Below are positions 23,225 to 35,147 of a DNA stretch of 64,000 bases, piece after piece (within the stretch, counting starts at the first letter, position 1; each line of letters opens with the position of its first letter). The DNA lies in NCBI RefSeq assembly GCF_000471905.2, contig NW_006499973.1, forward strand, positions 1,508,325-1,572,324, given 5' to 3'. The stretch comes from Amborella trichopoda (taxonomy: Eukaryota > Streptophyta > Magnoliopsida > Amborellales > Amborellaceae). The notes under the pieces are model-generated. The model was not told where the DNA came from and searched no databases. It was given only the letters and a program-made list of their open reading frames with translations. Made by a program: the position numbers and the translations under genes.

Positions 23225-24472
23225 GATGCATGAGAACTCCCTGGGGATAAAATCTATTTTCAAGGTAATAAATGGTTACCTTCCTGGGGTTTGAAAGGCT
23301 CCCTTGGGTGATTCAAGTATAACTTGTTCTAGAGACTGGTCATAGTGCACCCTACACTAATAAGATAGTGCTTCACTGGGGATGATGACCTCTCATTGGG
23401 GATCATGGACCGATGGAGTGACAGAACGTTAGGGTGATGGATCATAGGCGTGATGGTTTACTGGAAGTAGTGATCCACTGGGGATGGTGAACCATCAAGG
23501 ATTCTTGCAACTCTTCAAGCATGGTATAAGTCATGGGGTCTCATGAAGGTTCAATGAGTGGGGCATGTTTCGGTATATCTTCTTGGGGATAGTGGAGTTC
23601 TGATTTGAAGCCCAAGTAAAAGGGGTTTTTAGGATGGTTTTTGATAATGTATGAGCTAGTGAATGGGATTTCAATGAGAAGGCTAATTTCTAACTCACGG
23701 GGATGATAAGTCAAGTTAATGGGGCGATTGAGGCTCCCATTGTTTGTATGAGTCATCAAGATCTATAGTGGAAGTCAAGCATCAACCCAATGATAGGCTA
23801 AAGTTTATGTAAGAACATATCTCCAGTGGTGTTTGATGATATCTTTGCAAAAATGCCCAGTGTCCATTGGGGATGATGCACTTTAAATATATGTCTCTAC
23901 TGGGGATCAGGTCTATTAAGGATAGAAACACCCTTAACAATGATGATGACCTAGGTGAGGTACACTATTTTGTAGAATACATGAATCTAATGGCTTTAGA
24001 AATGGTTTCGAAAGCAGGTCTCAGATGGGTAATCATGGATTTCATCAGAACTCATCAAACCGAACTCAGAGCTTCACTGGGCTAACAGATTAGTGGGTTT
24101 GAAAATGGCGCTATTGAGCTCAGGGTTCTGGGCTTCACATAGCTCAAGGTTACCGATTGGGGGTTAGTGTGTGTAGGTAAATCAAAGGGTGTAACCCATT
24201 TGACCACTTAATGTTGACATGCATCAGTGTGTGTCGAGCTCATGGTTAACCCATGGGCTTGTGTGAGAAATGACAAATGAGAGATGAAAGTGAAGTTTTG
24301 ACCAAAAGAATAAAATGGGGGAAGATAATGGACCCACCTTTTGTTTGGGGGTCTATACTTTTCAAAAGAGAGAAGAGAGATGAATTTGACGATGAGACTT
24401 TTAGGCACAGACCTGGGACTTTTAATGAGAAGAGATTAGCAAAAGACCTTTAGAGGATGGTGGGCACGCTGT
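23225..24472. mobile_element. Non-coding internal retroelement DNA, right part
   Basis: Contains many loosely spaced copies of (C)CACTGGGGAT(G/A)ATG-type motifs (for example near 23368, 23393, 23475, 23861, 23899). The stretch beginning ACTCCCTGGGGATAAAAT is also found at about 50970 in Tat-2. This region and 18279-20131 were one piece before the solo-LTR element landed. No gene is supported. Confidence 0.5.
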
Positions 24473-25270
24473 TGTACGTCATTTTTTACTTACTTCCATG
24501 AGCCCATACGAATAAGGAGAGAGCTGGTGACAGTTTGACCTACGGGACACACTGTTGTGTGACCGAGAACACCCATTACTCTGAAGAGGAACGTGACCGG
24601 AGAAACCAAGGTGAAGAATGCTCCGGATTCAGTGAAGCATAGCTCAACATCCAAGCCTTGGATTAACGTGAGGAGGAGTTTAGTAGAATCCCTTAAAAAA
24701 GAGCTACATTCTGGTACAACTCTTGCATTAAATCTGTGGTTCGATGAATGCAAGCCCTCAAGTCACCAAAGAGGCATAGCCAGTAGGTTGTCAGAATCCC
24801 TTTCCCCCGGCAACCTTCAAAATTAGACAAATGCACAAATTGACACCAAATCAGCCCAACCTTGGTGCAAAACGACTGCAGTAGCCTCCTCTCTAACTTG
24901 CAAGCAGAGTCAGGGGCCAAAACGATGCGGCTCGAATATGCATTAGCAAACAAAGTTCGTAAAAATGGTCGGACTTTCACCTCGAGGAAAAAGAACACCA
25001 CAACACAATTGAAGGGCATCAAAATGCTCATAATCGAGAGAAGAACAAAGATATGTTGTTGAAACAGCCGAATAATTGCCATAAGTTACAGAACCAGCTT
25101 CCAAAGTCTTTCCATGGTGGAGCAGCCTACATGCAAGGATGGTCTCGTCATTCAGGCAAAAGATCACAAGGGTATTTTGGTAATTTGTGCCTAATTTTTT
25201 GATTTGTTTTGAATTTTCTTAATTATAATTAAGCTTGACTTTTGAGCATTCACCCCTATTTGGTGAATCA

Positions 25271-25280
25271 TTTATATAAG
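25271..25280 (+). promoter_or_regulatory. LTR promoter TATA box (NA-1 5' LTR)
   Basis: TTTATATAAG in the context GGTGAATCATTTATATAAGC. The 3' LTR has the same element (TATATAAGCAAGCT) near 33044-33054. Transcription would run to the right into the internal region. Confidence 0.65.
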
Positions 25281-25501
25281 CAAGCTCAACTCACTTGTAG
25301 AGAGGCCTTTGGACCTTCTTTTCTGAGAGACTCCATAACATTACCCTTGAAGGCTAGGAAGAATCAAGGCTAGGTTCTGTTTGTTGGTTTGTCTTTCGTG
25401 AGCCGCAGAGGGAGATGAAAGGGAGAAATTTTTGAGAGAAAGAGGATACCCCTAAGTGAGCGATTCCGTGGGTCCCCCCAACCTTTCCTAAGCCGAGTCG
25501 T

Positions 25502-25542
<41 letters not shown>

Positions 25543-25551
25543 CTCCTCCGT

Positions 25552-26223
25552 NNNNNNNNNNNNNNNNNNNNNNNNNNNNNNNNNNNNNNNNNNNNNNNNN
25601 NNNNNNNNNNNNNNNNNNNNNNNNNNNNNNNNNNNNNNNNNNNNNNNNNNNNNNNNNNNNNNNNNNNNNNNNNNNNNNNNNNNNNNNNNNNNNNNNNNNN
25701 NNNNNNNNNNNNNNNNNNNNNNNNNNNNNNNNNNNNNNNNNNNNNNNNNNNNNNNNNNNNNNNNNNNNNNNNNNNNNNNNNNNNNNNNNNNNNNNNNNNN
25801 NNNNNNNNNNNNNNNNNNNNNNNNNNNNNNNNNNNNNNNNNNNNNNNNNNNNNNNNNNNNNNNNNNNNNNNNNNNNNNNNNNNNNNNNNNNNNNNNNNNN
25901 NNNNNNNNNNNNNNNNNNNNNNNNNNNNNNNNNNNNNNNNNNNNNNNNNNNNNNNNNNNNNNNNNNNNNNNNNNNNNNNNNNNNNNNNNNNNNNNNNNNN
26001 NNNNNNNNNNNNNNNNNNNNNNNNNNNNNNNNNNNNNNNNNNNNNNNNNNNNNNNNNNNNNNNNNNNNNNNNNNNNNNNNNNNNNNNNNNNNNNNNNNNN
26101 NNNNNNNNNNNNNNNNNNNNNNNNNNNNNNNNNNNNNNNNNNNNNNNNNNNNNNNNNNNNNNNNNNNNNNNNNNNNNNNNNNNNNNNNNNNNNNNNNNNN
26201 NNNNNNNNNNNNNNNNNNNNNNN
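25552..26223. other. Assembly gap (672 N) inside a CT microsatellite
   Basis: CT runs occur on both sides (about 25503-25538 and 26240-26278), each preceded by CGTCTCTTCTCT. Long frames spanning the N run are meaningless. Confidence 1.
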
Positions 26224-26237
26224 CGTACCGACGTCGT

Positions 26238-26279
<42 letters not shown>

Positions 26280-26747
26280 CTCCGCGCGTGACCCCGTCGG
26301 CACGACTGCTCACATCCATTTATGAACCCATGGACACGAGCGAACCCGTAGGTCTTGTCCCTTAGCTTTCTCCACATTGCCTTCAGCAGATCGCCTCCAT
26401 AAAAGGGAGCCAAGGAGGAGGGACATTCGGATCCCACCCTAAAAGCACAGAGAGAGTGAGAGGAGAGAGGTTATAAGCTTGAAGAGGGCTCCTGTCCAAA
26501 CCGCACTGACAAATAGCTAGAGGGCTAAGTAATTGCTCTAAGAGGGCCATCCACCCGAGCGTGTCCCCGAACCCCCAAAGCGGCGTAGGGTTGTCCGCAC
26601 TCCAGTCGCAAAGATCTCTCTCACTGTTGGCCTCCTATCTGTTAGCAGGAGGCCCCACGTGAGGGTCACACACCGGACCTCCGCGATTGTTTGAGAGAGG
26701 GTTTTTGCCTCCCCATCCGGAGGGAAACCAAGACCCCCGACATCAAC

Positions 26748-26766
26748 TGGTGACTCCACTGGGGAC
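26748..26766 (+). promoter_or_regulatory. Primer-binding site of NA-1
   Basis: TGGTGACTCCACTGGGGAC begins two bases after the LTR end. Sixteen of 19 positions match the Tat-2 site TGGCAACTCCATTGGGGAC. From memory, Tat/Ogre elements use this kind of site (tRNA-Arg type); the tRNA assignment is recalled, not tested. Confidence 0.75.
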
Positions 26767-29369
26767 ACGTCACCCTATCGTTGGCTCAAGTCATCTCCAG
26801 GTACCAACCTCTCGTTCTCCTCTTTTCACTTTTGCTATGGGATCCGCTTATCCCTCTTTTGTTTGGGTTGGGGAGTTCTACATCCCCATACCTGCGGCTA
26901 CTTATGGAGAGGTCCGACCGTTTGGTCCTCCCTCCCGTGCATGCCCTCTATGCTGCCGTGCTGGCCCAGCCATCTCGGCCTCGATCGAGGAAGTTCCGGG
27001 CACGGGCCCTTAGGCCCCTCGCCTCGCCTCTTCTGGCATTGGGGGAAGACCCCTCTATGCCCACTGCGCGGGCGACTCTACTCTCGCCCCCTCACTAAAG
27101 CGCCCTGTTGTTGACAGGCACCCCGCCAGCCACAGGCCATAAAGTGACCCCCGTGCCGCCACTCCTCCTCACCTGTTTGGTCCTAACGAGACTGCCATCA
27201 CCACAGACAGCCAAAAGGCAACCCCGTCCACATCACACAGGGGTATCACTAATGCCAGCACCCCCACGCACATATTACCTGTTGACAATCACCATGCCAG
27301 CTCGCACGATTACTCTATTGCACGTACCCATGTCTACAAACTCCCTGGCGGCCTGACCACCATAATAATGAATCGGGGCAGGCAGTAGCCTACCTTAGTC
27401 CCTTAAATTGCTTCAGGTCTCTCTTGACCAGGGCATGGGGCTGGCGGCTCTAACGCCACCCACACCATGCATGCCAGCCCTACAGCTCGAGGCAGCCCAA
27501 AGACTGGCCCCCGACCGACCCTTGACTTTCGAGACAATCGGAAGTCCCTTGAGTGAACACGCATGCATTAAAAGGGCCCAATGGCCTCACCAGCTAAATG
27601 GGCTGCCGCCACACGTACTTTGGCCCTCACCACACAAGGGACTTGCCCCGCGGCTATCCCAGATACCACTACGAGTCATGCACACACATGCAGATCTAAG
27701 GAAGCCCTTGGCTGCGAGAAGGAACGAATGCCCATCATTTTGCCTGTACCACTCACTGCGTGGTACTCAAAGAAGTTCCGATCAAGTACCATCCTCACCA
27801 TTTCTAGTCCCCTGCACGAGCAAGCTGGTCCTTCGGGGGAGACTCGGAATAGAAGGGCGTCCTCAATGGTGGCTGTGATCAATGGCCGAACCAGCATAAT
27901 GAAAGACACACATCCATGTCAGAATAGATGAAGAACACAGGATCGGGCACGGGTCCGCCCCTCGCATTTTCCCTGACAAAGAAGGGGACTTCTCCCCCTC
28001 TACTAGCTTAATCGGGCCTCGACCCCAGGAGGAGCCCCACCTGGGGACCTCGAGGGCTACCTATGAAGACCACACATGGCGTCTGCAAATGACTTCGTTT
28101 CAATAAAAAAGGGGGGAGAGAAAAGGAAAGAGTTGGAGTATGTATGAGTGGGTGGTAAATAGTTTCCCATTCATATATCTGTGTGGTTAAAAAAAAAAAA
28201 AAAGAAGAACAAAATTCGGGGTCTTGCGAAAATTAGCAACGACGCATTCCTCAAGGGTTGGGGTGAAAACCCACAAGGGAAACTCAACCATCACACAATA
28301 AGTAGCAACTGCCCCACATGCACAATGAGCACTTCATCAGCCATTCCTTATCTCCATCATCAGCAGGGATAAGGATTGCACCAGCCCACACAAAAACGGA
28401 GGAGCAACAAGCAAAGAGGCAAACTAAAAAGAAAGGAGCTCTTTTTATTCCATGAACGAAAGGATTACAGCTTTGTGGTTACAATTTGTAACTGCAAGAA
28501 AAAATGTACATCTGTTCTGGGGTAAATCCCTCCACGAACTCTGCCACCTCCTCACCGGGGTGGCCTCCTCTAAGAGAGGGTACTATCCTCTTTAAGCATG
28601 CATTGGAGAAGAGAACGAGTTCCTCCTCCTCTTTCCCGTCACCTTACGAAGGTGAAGAGCCGGGCACTCCTCGGAGGGGGTAATACACACGTCAGGTCTA
28701 GGCGCACCGCCCCCACCAACATCGACAATACGCCCTCAGCACCTCATACACGGCTGCGGGCCTCACGCCATGGGTCCCACACAAACATAGGAGCTTCGTA
28801 GCAATAAGCTCGCCCTCTATCACAGGTCTGTCGTTGCCTCCGCGCAGGTGATCACCTTCACAAGGATGCCCAATGCTCGCGCAAGCCCCAAAGGCTGGTG
28901 TCAAGAAGTCCCCCTCCGTAGTGGGCATCGCTCACCGGCCAAGTCCTTCAAAGAAAAATAAGTCTCCGCGCTGCCCCCACACAAACGAGCATCAAGAAAA
29001 GGGACTTCGTCACAAAGGGAAAAAAATGATGCCCTCATGCTCTCTTGCCTAGCCCCCCCTTTTAAAGGGCCTAGGCTCATGAAAGCTTCTTGTTTCCCGA
29101 GCAGCATGGCGCCCAACTGCTCGGCCATTTAAACCTCGTTGACCACAACATTTAAACCTTCTTACGCCTCACCTACCAAGTCTTGCTCACGAACCGTCAT
29201 GGTTAAATCTCGTGCCACCTTGCTGCCAACCTGGCATTATCAGCAGATCACTCAAGCGGATCTTACGCCGAGGAATTGCCATCCACATGGCACCCTCCAT
29301 CTAACCTCGCGCCAGCATGCAAGCGCATCATCAACCGAGCGCCGCCTCTCTAAGCGCGCTTTCTTCGGG

Positions 29370-29880
29370 GCAGTTCATCACACCACCCCCATGGGTGCCT
29401 CCATTATGCCTACCCCCCACGGGTACCTTCTTCACACCACCCCCCCCGAGTACCTTTCGCACACCACCCATGGGGGTGCCTCGATCATTCCACCCCCAGT
29501 GGGTGTCTCTTTATTCCACCCCCCACGGGTGCCTTCATCATTCCACCCCCCAGGGGTGCCTCTTCATTCCATCCCCCACAGGTGCCTTCATCATTCCATC
29601 CCCCTAGGTGCCTCCATCATTCCAACCCCCCGCGGGTGCCTCTTCATTCCCACCCCTGTAGGTGCCTCCATCATTCCACCCCCCGCGAGTGTCTCTCTCA
29701 TTCCACCCCCCTGTGGGTACCTCTTCACTCCACCCCCCCACAGGTGCCTCCATCATTTCACCCTCCGCGAGCACCTCCATCACTCCACCTCCTCATGGGT
29801 ACTTCCAACATCCCACCACCGCGGGCACCATCCGACACCTCCCGCGGACACCACCATCATTGACCCTGCGCGGGCACAAA
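29370..29880 (+). repeat. C-rich minisatellite, unit ~28-33 bp, ~15 copies
   Basis: The unit is approximately CACCCCCCACGGGTGCCTCC plus ATCATTC, repeated with many substitutions. It keeps frames open with translations rich in His, Pro, Ser and Thr; the 249-codon frame at 29139-29888 is such an artefact. Confidence 0.9.
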
Positions 29881-30309
29881 CCGCCTAGGTCACAAAAAAG
29901 CTACTCTTTGGGGCAATACCCCTTTAAAAAAAAAATGAGAATAAGACCCCCTGCCTCGGCTACCAGCCGCTACAATCAACTCGAGGTAAGGCCACACCCT
30001 CAAGACTCCTTCGCCAAGGCTCGCTATACTAGTGACCCCTCATCCCCTTCAAATAAAAAGAAAGAAAAAGAGAAAGAAGCAGGGCCCGATGACAACCATC
30101 GCGAGTAAAACTAAAAGAGCTTCTGGCGAACATAGCCAAAAAGGTTATGAGTAAGAACAAAAATCAACGGGTGGACATGGCCGCAAAGTCACGGGGCAAA
30201 ATGCCCCAACAAAGGGTATGGTGAAAACCACTATGTTGGTGCCATATCCCCTCGGTCCAGGTAAAAACCTGTAAAGGGCGCCTGGACTAAGCCTCCTTCT
30301 TTCGACATT

Positions 30310-30910
30310 CGAGCCTCCTCATTCCGACCCCAGTGCTTTCCAAAAAAAAAAAAAAAAAACCTCCGGCCCTAGTGCCTTCAAAAAACAAAAGTCCAGCCCT
30401 AGTACCTTCCAAAAAAAAATACTCGGGCCCCAGTGCCTTCAAAACCTCCAGCCCTAGGGCCTTCAAAAAAAAAAAAACTCGGGCCTCAGTGCCTTTTAAC
30501 AAAAAAAAAAACTTCGACCCCAGTGCCTTCAAATCTTTCGGCCCCATTGCCTTCCAACAAAAAAAAGAACTTCAGCCCCAATGCCTCAAAAAAAAAAAAC
30601 AAAAAAAAAAAACTCTAGCCTCAGTTTCTCAAAAATTTTCGGCTCTACTGCCTTCCAAAAAAAAAAAACTTCGGCCCTAGTGCCTTCTAAAAAAAAAACT
30701 CAGGCCCTAGTGCCTTCAAAATTTTCGGCCCTCAGTGCCACCTTTTTTATCTCAAGCCTTAGTGCTGTCTCATTCTTTTCGGCACCGGAGCCTTAGTGCT
30801 CTGGTGCAACCCCTTTATCATGGGCCTCAATGCCACCTTCTTATTTTCGGCACTGAAGTCTTAGTGCTCCGATGCCACCTTCTATCCTAGGCTTTAGTGC
30901 CACCACAACA
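30310..30910 (+). repeat. A-tract minisatellite, unit ~35 bp, ~15 copies
   Basis: Each unit is CGGCCCTAGTGCCTTCAAAA-like with an A-run of variable length (up to 18), then CTC. After about 30730 the A-runs are replaced by pyrimidine runs (CCTTTTTTATCTCAAGCC), but GCCTTAGTGC continues. Confidence 0.9.
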
Positions 30911-30957
30911 ACAAAAAAAATCCTCTCCTCCCCTTCTCTTTCATCAAGCTCTTGCAG

Positions 30958-31405
30958 CCAAGGTGAAGTCCCCTAAAATGGGACCTCCTCAGAGGTGATC
31001 CTCCTATCAAGCCTGTACAATCGGGATGCGTCGAGAAACCCCCAACCAGGCCAGTAGGGCATAAGCCAAAGAGGTACCTTGCCTGCCGAACTTCTCATCA
31101 AACTCCAGCATCTAAGGTGAAGTCCCCTAAAATGGGACCACTTCTTAGGCCAACCTCCTATCAAGCCTGGACAATCGGGACGCGTCGAGAAACCCCTAGC
31201 CAGGCCAATAGGGCGTGCGTCAAAGAGGTACCTTGCCTGCCTTTTTTCCTCCACCAACCTTGAAGCATCCAGGGTGAAGGCCCCTAAAATGGGATCCCCT
31301 CGAAGGCTTTCCTCTTATCACACCTGGACAATCGAGACGTGCCAAGAAATCCCCAGCCAGGCCAGTAGGGCGTAAGCCAAGAGGTACCTTGTTTTCTCCT
31401 GGTGT
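30958..31405 (+). repeat. Tandem repeat, unit ~155 bp, 3 copies
   Basis: AGGTGAAGTCCCCTAAAATG recurs at about 30961, 31116 and (as GGGTGAAGGCCCCTAAAATG) 31271. Each copy continues through ATCAAGCCTG.ACAATCG, ACGCGTCGAGAAACCCC, CAGGCCAGTAGGGC and AGAGGTACCTTG. Confidence 0.9.
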
Positions 31406-31838
31406 TTTTGTTTGGATAGGGATAAAGCTCACAAGAAGGGCCCGCGCCAACTGGAATGTCAGGACCTCCCTGGTCAGAATGGGATAAAGCTCACAAGAAG
31501 GTCCACAGGCTGGAAAATGAAGTTGTTAGCCCGCCGACGGAAGAATACCAACGCGATCTCCTAAAAAAGAAAAAACGAATTTTGGCAGGATCCCGAGAAA
31601 GCCCCTCAACAAGGTACCAGACCACTAGAAGTCACTTTGGTTGCCCTCCGGTCAAGGGAAAAGCTCAGCAAGGCCTACCCTCGAGGATTGCATTGTGTCC
31701 GTGATCAAGAGAAAAAAAATTGATCAAGAGACAATAAACACGTCTTGGCAAGGATTTGTCAAAGGAGCTACGAGGTTAAATTTTTCATAATGTTGCACTT
31801 CTCGCTTCTCTCGAAGCGCAACATCCGGCGGGACAAGT

Positions 31839-33299
31839 TGTACGTCATTTTTGACATACTTCCATGAGCCCATGAGAATAAAGAGAGAGCCGATGACAGT
31901 CTGGTTTTGTGAGTTCACGAGACACCCGCAGACCAGGTTTGTGCCGAAAATAAAGCCTAGAGCCTGGTGACCTTGGTGCTGTTCCTTTATACCAAAGAAG
32001 GGCCCTTCACTATAGCCCCATGCTAGCGGCTGCAATTGGGGACTAGACCACCACCATTGCACTTAGAAAGTTGAAAAGCCCTCTGAGGACAAAATTTAGG
32101 CTCAATCACATCTCCCTAGAGGGGTCTACGCTCATGTGGCCTCGCAACTAATGGGTTTCACCATTGTGCGGTGCGGCTTCACCAAACCAGTCCCAGAAAT
32201 GGGGACTGCTACGACATTTTTCGGCAATGACTTCGCCAACCCATGGCCTCTTCCTCCAAAAATAGATAGAGCTCAAATATTGAAATGTTCCAGATCATGC
32301 TAGTCCCATCATTTTGACCTACGGGACACACTATGGCGTGATCGAGAATGCCCATTACTCTGAAGAGGAAAGTGACCGGAGAAACCAAGGAGAAAACAAG
32401 GTTCAACAAGCTCTGGATTAAGTGAAGCATAGCTCAACATCCAAGCTGTGGATTAATGCGAAGAGGAGTTCAACAGAATCCCCTCACAAAGAGCCATATT
32501 CTAGTACAACTCTTGCATTCAATTCGTGGTTCGATGAATGCAAGCCCTCAGGTCACCAAAGAGGCAAATCCAATAGGTTACTGGAATCCCTTACCCCGGC
32601 GACCTTCAAAATCAGGCTAATGCACAAATCGACATCAAATAAACCGAAACTTGGTGCAAAATGACTGTAACAGCCTCCTCTCTGACTTGCATGCAGAGCC
32701 AGGAGCCAAAACGACACAGCTTGAAGATGCATTGGTACACGAAGTTTGTAAAAAACGGCTGGACTTTCCCCCCAAGGAAAAATTCCACCACAACATGATT
32801 GGAGGGCATAAACATGCTCACAATCGAGAGAAGAATAAAGATATGTTGCTGAAACAGCCGAACAATTGCCACAAGTTGCAGAACCAGCTTCCAAGGTTTT
32901 CCCATGGCGGGGCAGCCTTCATGCAGGGATGGTCTCATCACAAGGGCATTTTGATCATTTGCGTCTAATTTTTGGATTTGTTTTGAATTTTTTAATTGTA
33001 ATTAAGCTTGAATTTTGAGCATTCACCCCTTTTTGGTGAATCCTCTATATAAGCAAGCTTAACTCATTTGTAAAGAGGCCTTTGGACTTATTTTCGAAGA
33101 GACTCCATAACATTACCCCTGAAGGCTGGGAAGAATCAATGCTATATTCTGTTGGTTGGTTTGTCTTTCTTCATGAGCTCCTGAGGGAGACGAGAGGAAG
33201 AGAGAGAGAAAGTTTTGAGGGAAAGAGGATACCCCTAAGTGTGCAATCCTGCAAGCACCCCAGTTGCGTAGGTCCCCTACCTCTCCTAAGCCGAGTCGT

Positions 33300-33350
<51 letters not shown>

Positions 33351-33768
33351 CTCTGTGTGTGTGACAGCTCACGTCCATCCGCTAACCCGTGGACATGAGC
33401 AAACCCATGGGTCTCGTCCCTTAGGTTTCTCCACATCCCTTTCAGTGGCCAGTAGGTCCCCTACTTAAAAGGGGGCCAAGGGGAGGAACATTCGGATCCT
33501 GTGCCAAAAGCATATAGAGAGTGAGAGGAGAGAGGTTGTAACCTTGAAGAGGGCTCCCATCCAAACCGTGTTGACAAATAGCTGGAGGGCTATATAATTT
33601 CTCTAAGAGGGTCATCCGCCCGAGCGTATACCCGAACCCCCAAAGCGGCATAAGGGCGTCCGTGCTCCAATTGCAAAGATATCTCTCACCATCGGCCTCT
33701 AATCCGCTAGCACGAGGCCCCGCACATGCATCATGCCCCAGACCTCTGTTGTTGTTCGAGAGAAATGT
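31839..33768 (+). mobile_element. 3' LTR of NA-1, 3' end truncated
   Basis: Starts TGTACGTCATTTTTGACAT like the 5' LTR. About 400 bp (roughly 31905-32306) has no counterpart in the 5' LTR; collinearity resumes at TTGACCTACGGGACACAC. It ends at TTGTTGTTCGAGAGA, about 50 bp short of the CCCGACATCA terminus seen in the 5' LTR. A CT microsatellite lies at 33302-33349. Confidence 0.8.
33044..33054 (+). promoter_or_regulatory. TATA box in the NA-1 3' LTR
   Basis: TCTATATAAGC, aligned with the TATA box of the 5' LTR at 25271-25280. Confidence 0.55.
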
Positions 33769-34793
33769 TCATGATCAAATATGCTCAAGGGACTGAAAAA
33801 GAATGTTCATGATGAGCATATTTGTTAAGTTCATGATGCTAAAAAATGATGTGACAACCAGCCACTATGCATATAGTGCAAAGCAATTTTGTGTAATGCT
33901 CAAGTGTTGTCATAATACTTGAGCGTGCGAGTGATGCAGAAGAACGCTCGTAAAACTCGAATATGTTAACAATATTGACTGATGATGAGCATAACCGATG
34001 GGTACGTGATGCCAAAAACATGTACACGGTGCTCAATATTGATGCAAGATGCACTAAGAAAGCTTGAAATGATGAAAGAAGATGCAAGATACACTAGACA
34101 TGTTCAAGGAATGCTCAAGGATGATCAAGATATCAAAGCTATATTCAAGGAAGAGCATTCATACATAACATCAAACATGTGGTGTGCAAAAGAAAAGACA
34201 AGAAGAAATGGAAGAAGAAGAAATCATCAAATGGGCACTAAAAGGAAAGGAAGAAGGTGATTATCTGGGAGGTTACAAGAGCTAGCCATGATCCCCAAAA
34301 CTCTTCTTTCGGAGGTCACTTTTTCACAAAAAGAGAGGTCCCTCTCACTTTCTCTCTCTAGAAGAACAAAAGAGGTGAAGAAAAATGGGTGAAAATGCAC
34401 GCCATTTTCACCATTATAGCCTTGGACGGACTCCTCCCATGAAAAAAGGCACGAACCTGTGCTTAGACATGGACCGACGCTTAGGCGTGGGCCCATCTCT
34501 CTTCCCCTCTCATTCTTTCGTCTTTCTCTCCCTCCCCCACTAAAATGCACTGACCCGCGCCTAAGGCGGGCTCGTCACTCTTTCCCCCCTTATCTTCTCT
34601 CCTCTAACACTAAATGCTCGGACCCACCCCTGGACGTGGGTCTGTCTCTCTTTCGCCTCTCTTTTTCCTCTTGTCTTGCTTTTCCCTCTCATCGAAATTT
34701 TGGGGCCGCACCTAGGGTGGGCTTGTCATCATTCACTCCCCATCACTCTCACACTCACATAATGAATCTTATAGACACACGCCTAGGCACAGG
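33769..34793. other. Unassigned repeat-derived sequence
   Basis: 33769-34260 has repeated ATGCTCAAG and GTTCATGAT motifs and no supported gene. 34290-34793 is pyrimidine-rich and carries about four spaced units of roughly 100 bp. Each unit centres on a palindrome such as GACCCACCCCTGGACGTGGGTC or CCGCGCCTAAGGCGGGC. Similar palindromes occur in the 15.0-18.3 kb LTR-like block in a GA-rich setting, so this piece may be an inverted fragment of a related LTR. Confidence 0.45.
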
Positions 34794-35137
34794 TGATGTC
34801 AGGGGTCCTGGTTTCCCTCTGAGCAGGGAGGCAAAAACCCTCTCTCGAACAACAACAGAGGTCTGGCTCGTGATGCATGCGTGGGGCCTTGTGCTAGCGG
34901 ATAGGTGGCCGATGGTGAGAGATATCTTTGCAAATGGAGCATGGAGGCCCTTATGCCGCTTTGGGGGTTTGGAGACACGCTCGGGCGGATGACCCTCTTA
35001 GAGAAATTACATAGCCCTCCGGCTGTTTGTCATCACGGTTTGGACGGGAGCCCTCTTCAAGGTTACAACCTCTCTCCTCTCACTCTCTCTATTCTTTTGG
35101 CGCGGGATCCGAATGTCCCTCCTCCTTGGCCCCCTTG
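34794..35137 (-). mobile_element. Inverted partial NA-1-type LTR (3' terminal part)
   Basis: Starts at TGATGTCAGGGG, the reverse complement of the NA-1 LTR end. It follows the LTR backwards through GGAGGCAAAAACCCTCTCTC, GAGGTCTGGC, GATGGTGAGAGATATCTTTG and CCCTCTTCAAGGTTACAACC to GAATGTCCCTCCTCCTTGGC. It then switches abruptly to plant-mobile-domain ORF sequence. Confidence 0.75.
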
Positions 35138-35147
35138 AGCATATTAA

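Larger units (their letters stand above)
24473..26745 (+). mobile_element. 5' LTR of a non-autonomous LTR retrotransposon (NA-1)
   Basis: Starts TGTACGTCATTT and ends CCCGACATCA, two bases before a primer-binding site. It is collinear with 31839-33768 (shared AGCATAGCTCAACATCCAAG, GTGGTTCGATGAATGCAAGC, GGTTTGTCTTTC and GAGAGTGAGAGGAGAGAGGT). A TATA box lies at 25271-25280. A CT microsatellite surrounds the 672-base gap, so the true length is unknown. Confidence 0.85.
26767..31838 (+). mobile_element. Internal region of NA-1: non-coding, no gag or pol
   Basis: About 5 kb, more GC-rich than its surroundings. I find no capsid, protease, reverse transcriptase or integrase motif in any frame. The longer frames are low complexity or change frame within tens of codons. 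The content resembles a large retrotransposon derivative (LARD-like). Poly-A tracts occur at 28189-28203 and 29927-29936. The end before the 3' LTR (CGGCGGGACAAGT at about 31826-31838) parallels the Tat-2 polypurine tract CGAGGGGGCAAGT. Confidence 0.65.

Noticed and set aside
25354..26437. Long minus-strand frames of 271 to 355 codons
   Set aside because: They run through 672 N; the real part is an LTR with CT microsatellite.
27408..27931. Open frames of 116 and 156 codons in the NA-1 interior
   Set aside because: No similarity to gag or any known domain, overlapping frames with similar openness, in GC-rich non-coding DNA.
29139..29888. 249-codon plus-strand frame rich in His, Pro and Ser
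   Set aside because: It is the translation of the C-rich minisatellite in NA-1; three overlapping frames show the same composition.
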